A stretch of 64,000 nucleotides of DNA from Candidatus Avedoeria danica (lineage in GTDB: Bacteria; Chloroflexota; Anaerolineae; Epilineales; Epilineaceae), in NCBI GenBank assembly GCA_016703025.1, contig JADJCV010000004.1:2111501-2175500 (forward strand), read 5' to 3'. This document shows, one piece after another, positions 63,914 through 64,000 of this stretch (positions are counted from its first letter, which is position 1; each line of letters opens with the position of its first letter). A model generated the notes under the pieces. It had not been told where the DNA came from. It did not search any database and saw only the letters and a program-made list of their open reading frames with translations. A program made the position numbers and the translations under genes.

Positions 63914-64000
63914 GGCGCCCGATGATACCCGAACAGCCGCCCGGTGCGCCGGGCGCGACCGCCGCGCCGCCGCCGCGCAACCGTCGCGCGGACATCCTCG

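Overview
The window is about 64 kb of very GC-rich bacterial DNA, coding on both strands with short intergenic gaps. The gene content fits a free-living heterotroph, probably Chloroflexota (Anaerolineae-like). The reasons are Thr/Pro-rich (TPT-type) linkers in secreted proteins, several BTAD/AfsR-type and STAND regulators, tyrosine phenol-lyase, many GT-C-type membrane proteins, and dispersed GC-rich palindromes between and inside genes. This assignment is an inference; no rRNA or other phylogenetic marker is present apart from hisS and metH. I saw no tRNA, rRNA, CRISPR array, integrase or transposase.

Layout. 1-15.6 kb: a secreted metzincin-type protease cut by the left edge, a polytopic membrane protein, a secreted dockerin plus cytochrome c protein, tyrosine phenol-lyase (tpl), hisS, a large secreted repeat protein, an alpha/beta hydrolase and a Uma2-type nuclease gene divergent across a palindrome array, a secreted lectin-like protein and a UbiA prenyltransferase. 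15.6-29 kb: a beta-helix protein, a DUF2142/GT-C membrane protein, a SulP transporter, a NACHT-type STAND NTPase, a small carboxypeptidase-regulatory-like secreted protein, a BTAD-TPR regulator, another polytopic membrane protein and a membrane-anchored hydrolase. 29-37.4 kb: metH, a cluster of toxin-antitoxin-type genes (HicB-like orphan; antitoxin plus RelE/ParE toxin), an atypical phosphatase, a calcium-loop repeat protein and an XRE regulator with a membrane partner. 37.5-46.5 kb: two overlapping BTAD-ATPase regulators divergent from a membrane protein plus PLP decarboxylase pair, then Kup. 46.5-53.9 kb: a GNAT / DUF2142-like / YfhO-like run with 4-nt overlaps, convergent with a third GT-C-like gene. 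54-58 kb: a three-gene operon described below. 58-64 kb: RimB-like protease plus RimK ligase, a GCS2-CBS protein plus hotdog thioesterase, and an exopolysaccharide sugar transferase.

The most interesting locus is 54043-57958. Three genes run behind a clear promoter, each overlapping the next by 4 nt: a small polytopic membrane protein, a protein that looks like the membrane effector of Pycsar anti-phage systems (PycTM/DUF5706), and a large protein with an intact class III nucleotidyl cyclase domain fused to an NB-ARC ATPase and TPR region. This looks like a cyclic-nucleotide abortive-infection system in which the cyclase carries its own STAND sensor. The cyclase has no ATG/GTG/TTG start that would include its catalytic domain; a CTG overlapping the effector stop codon is the only sensible start.

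Second-tier features are a 79-bp inverted-repeat element present twice with covarying arms, each copy ending in the stop codon of a convergent gene; a five-palindrome array in a divergent promoter region; REP-like palindromes carried in frame inside membrane-protein genes; a 36-nt poly-G run; and a dockerin domain joined to a cytochrome c domain.
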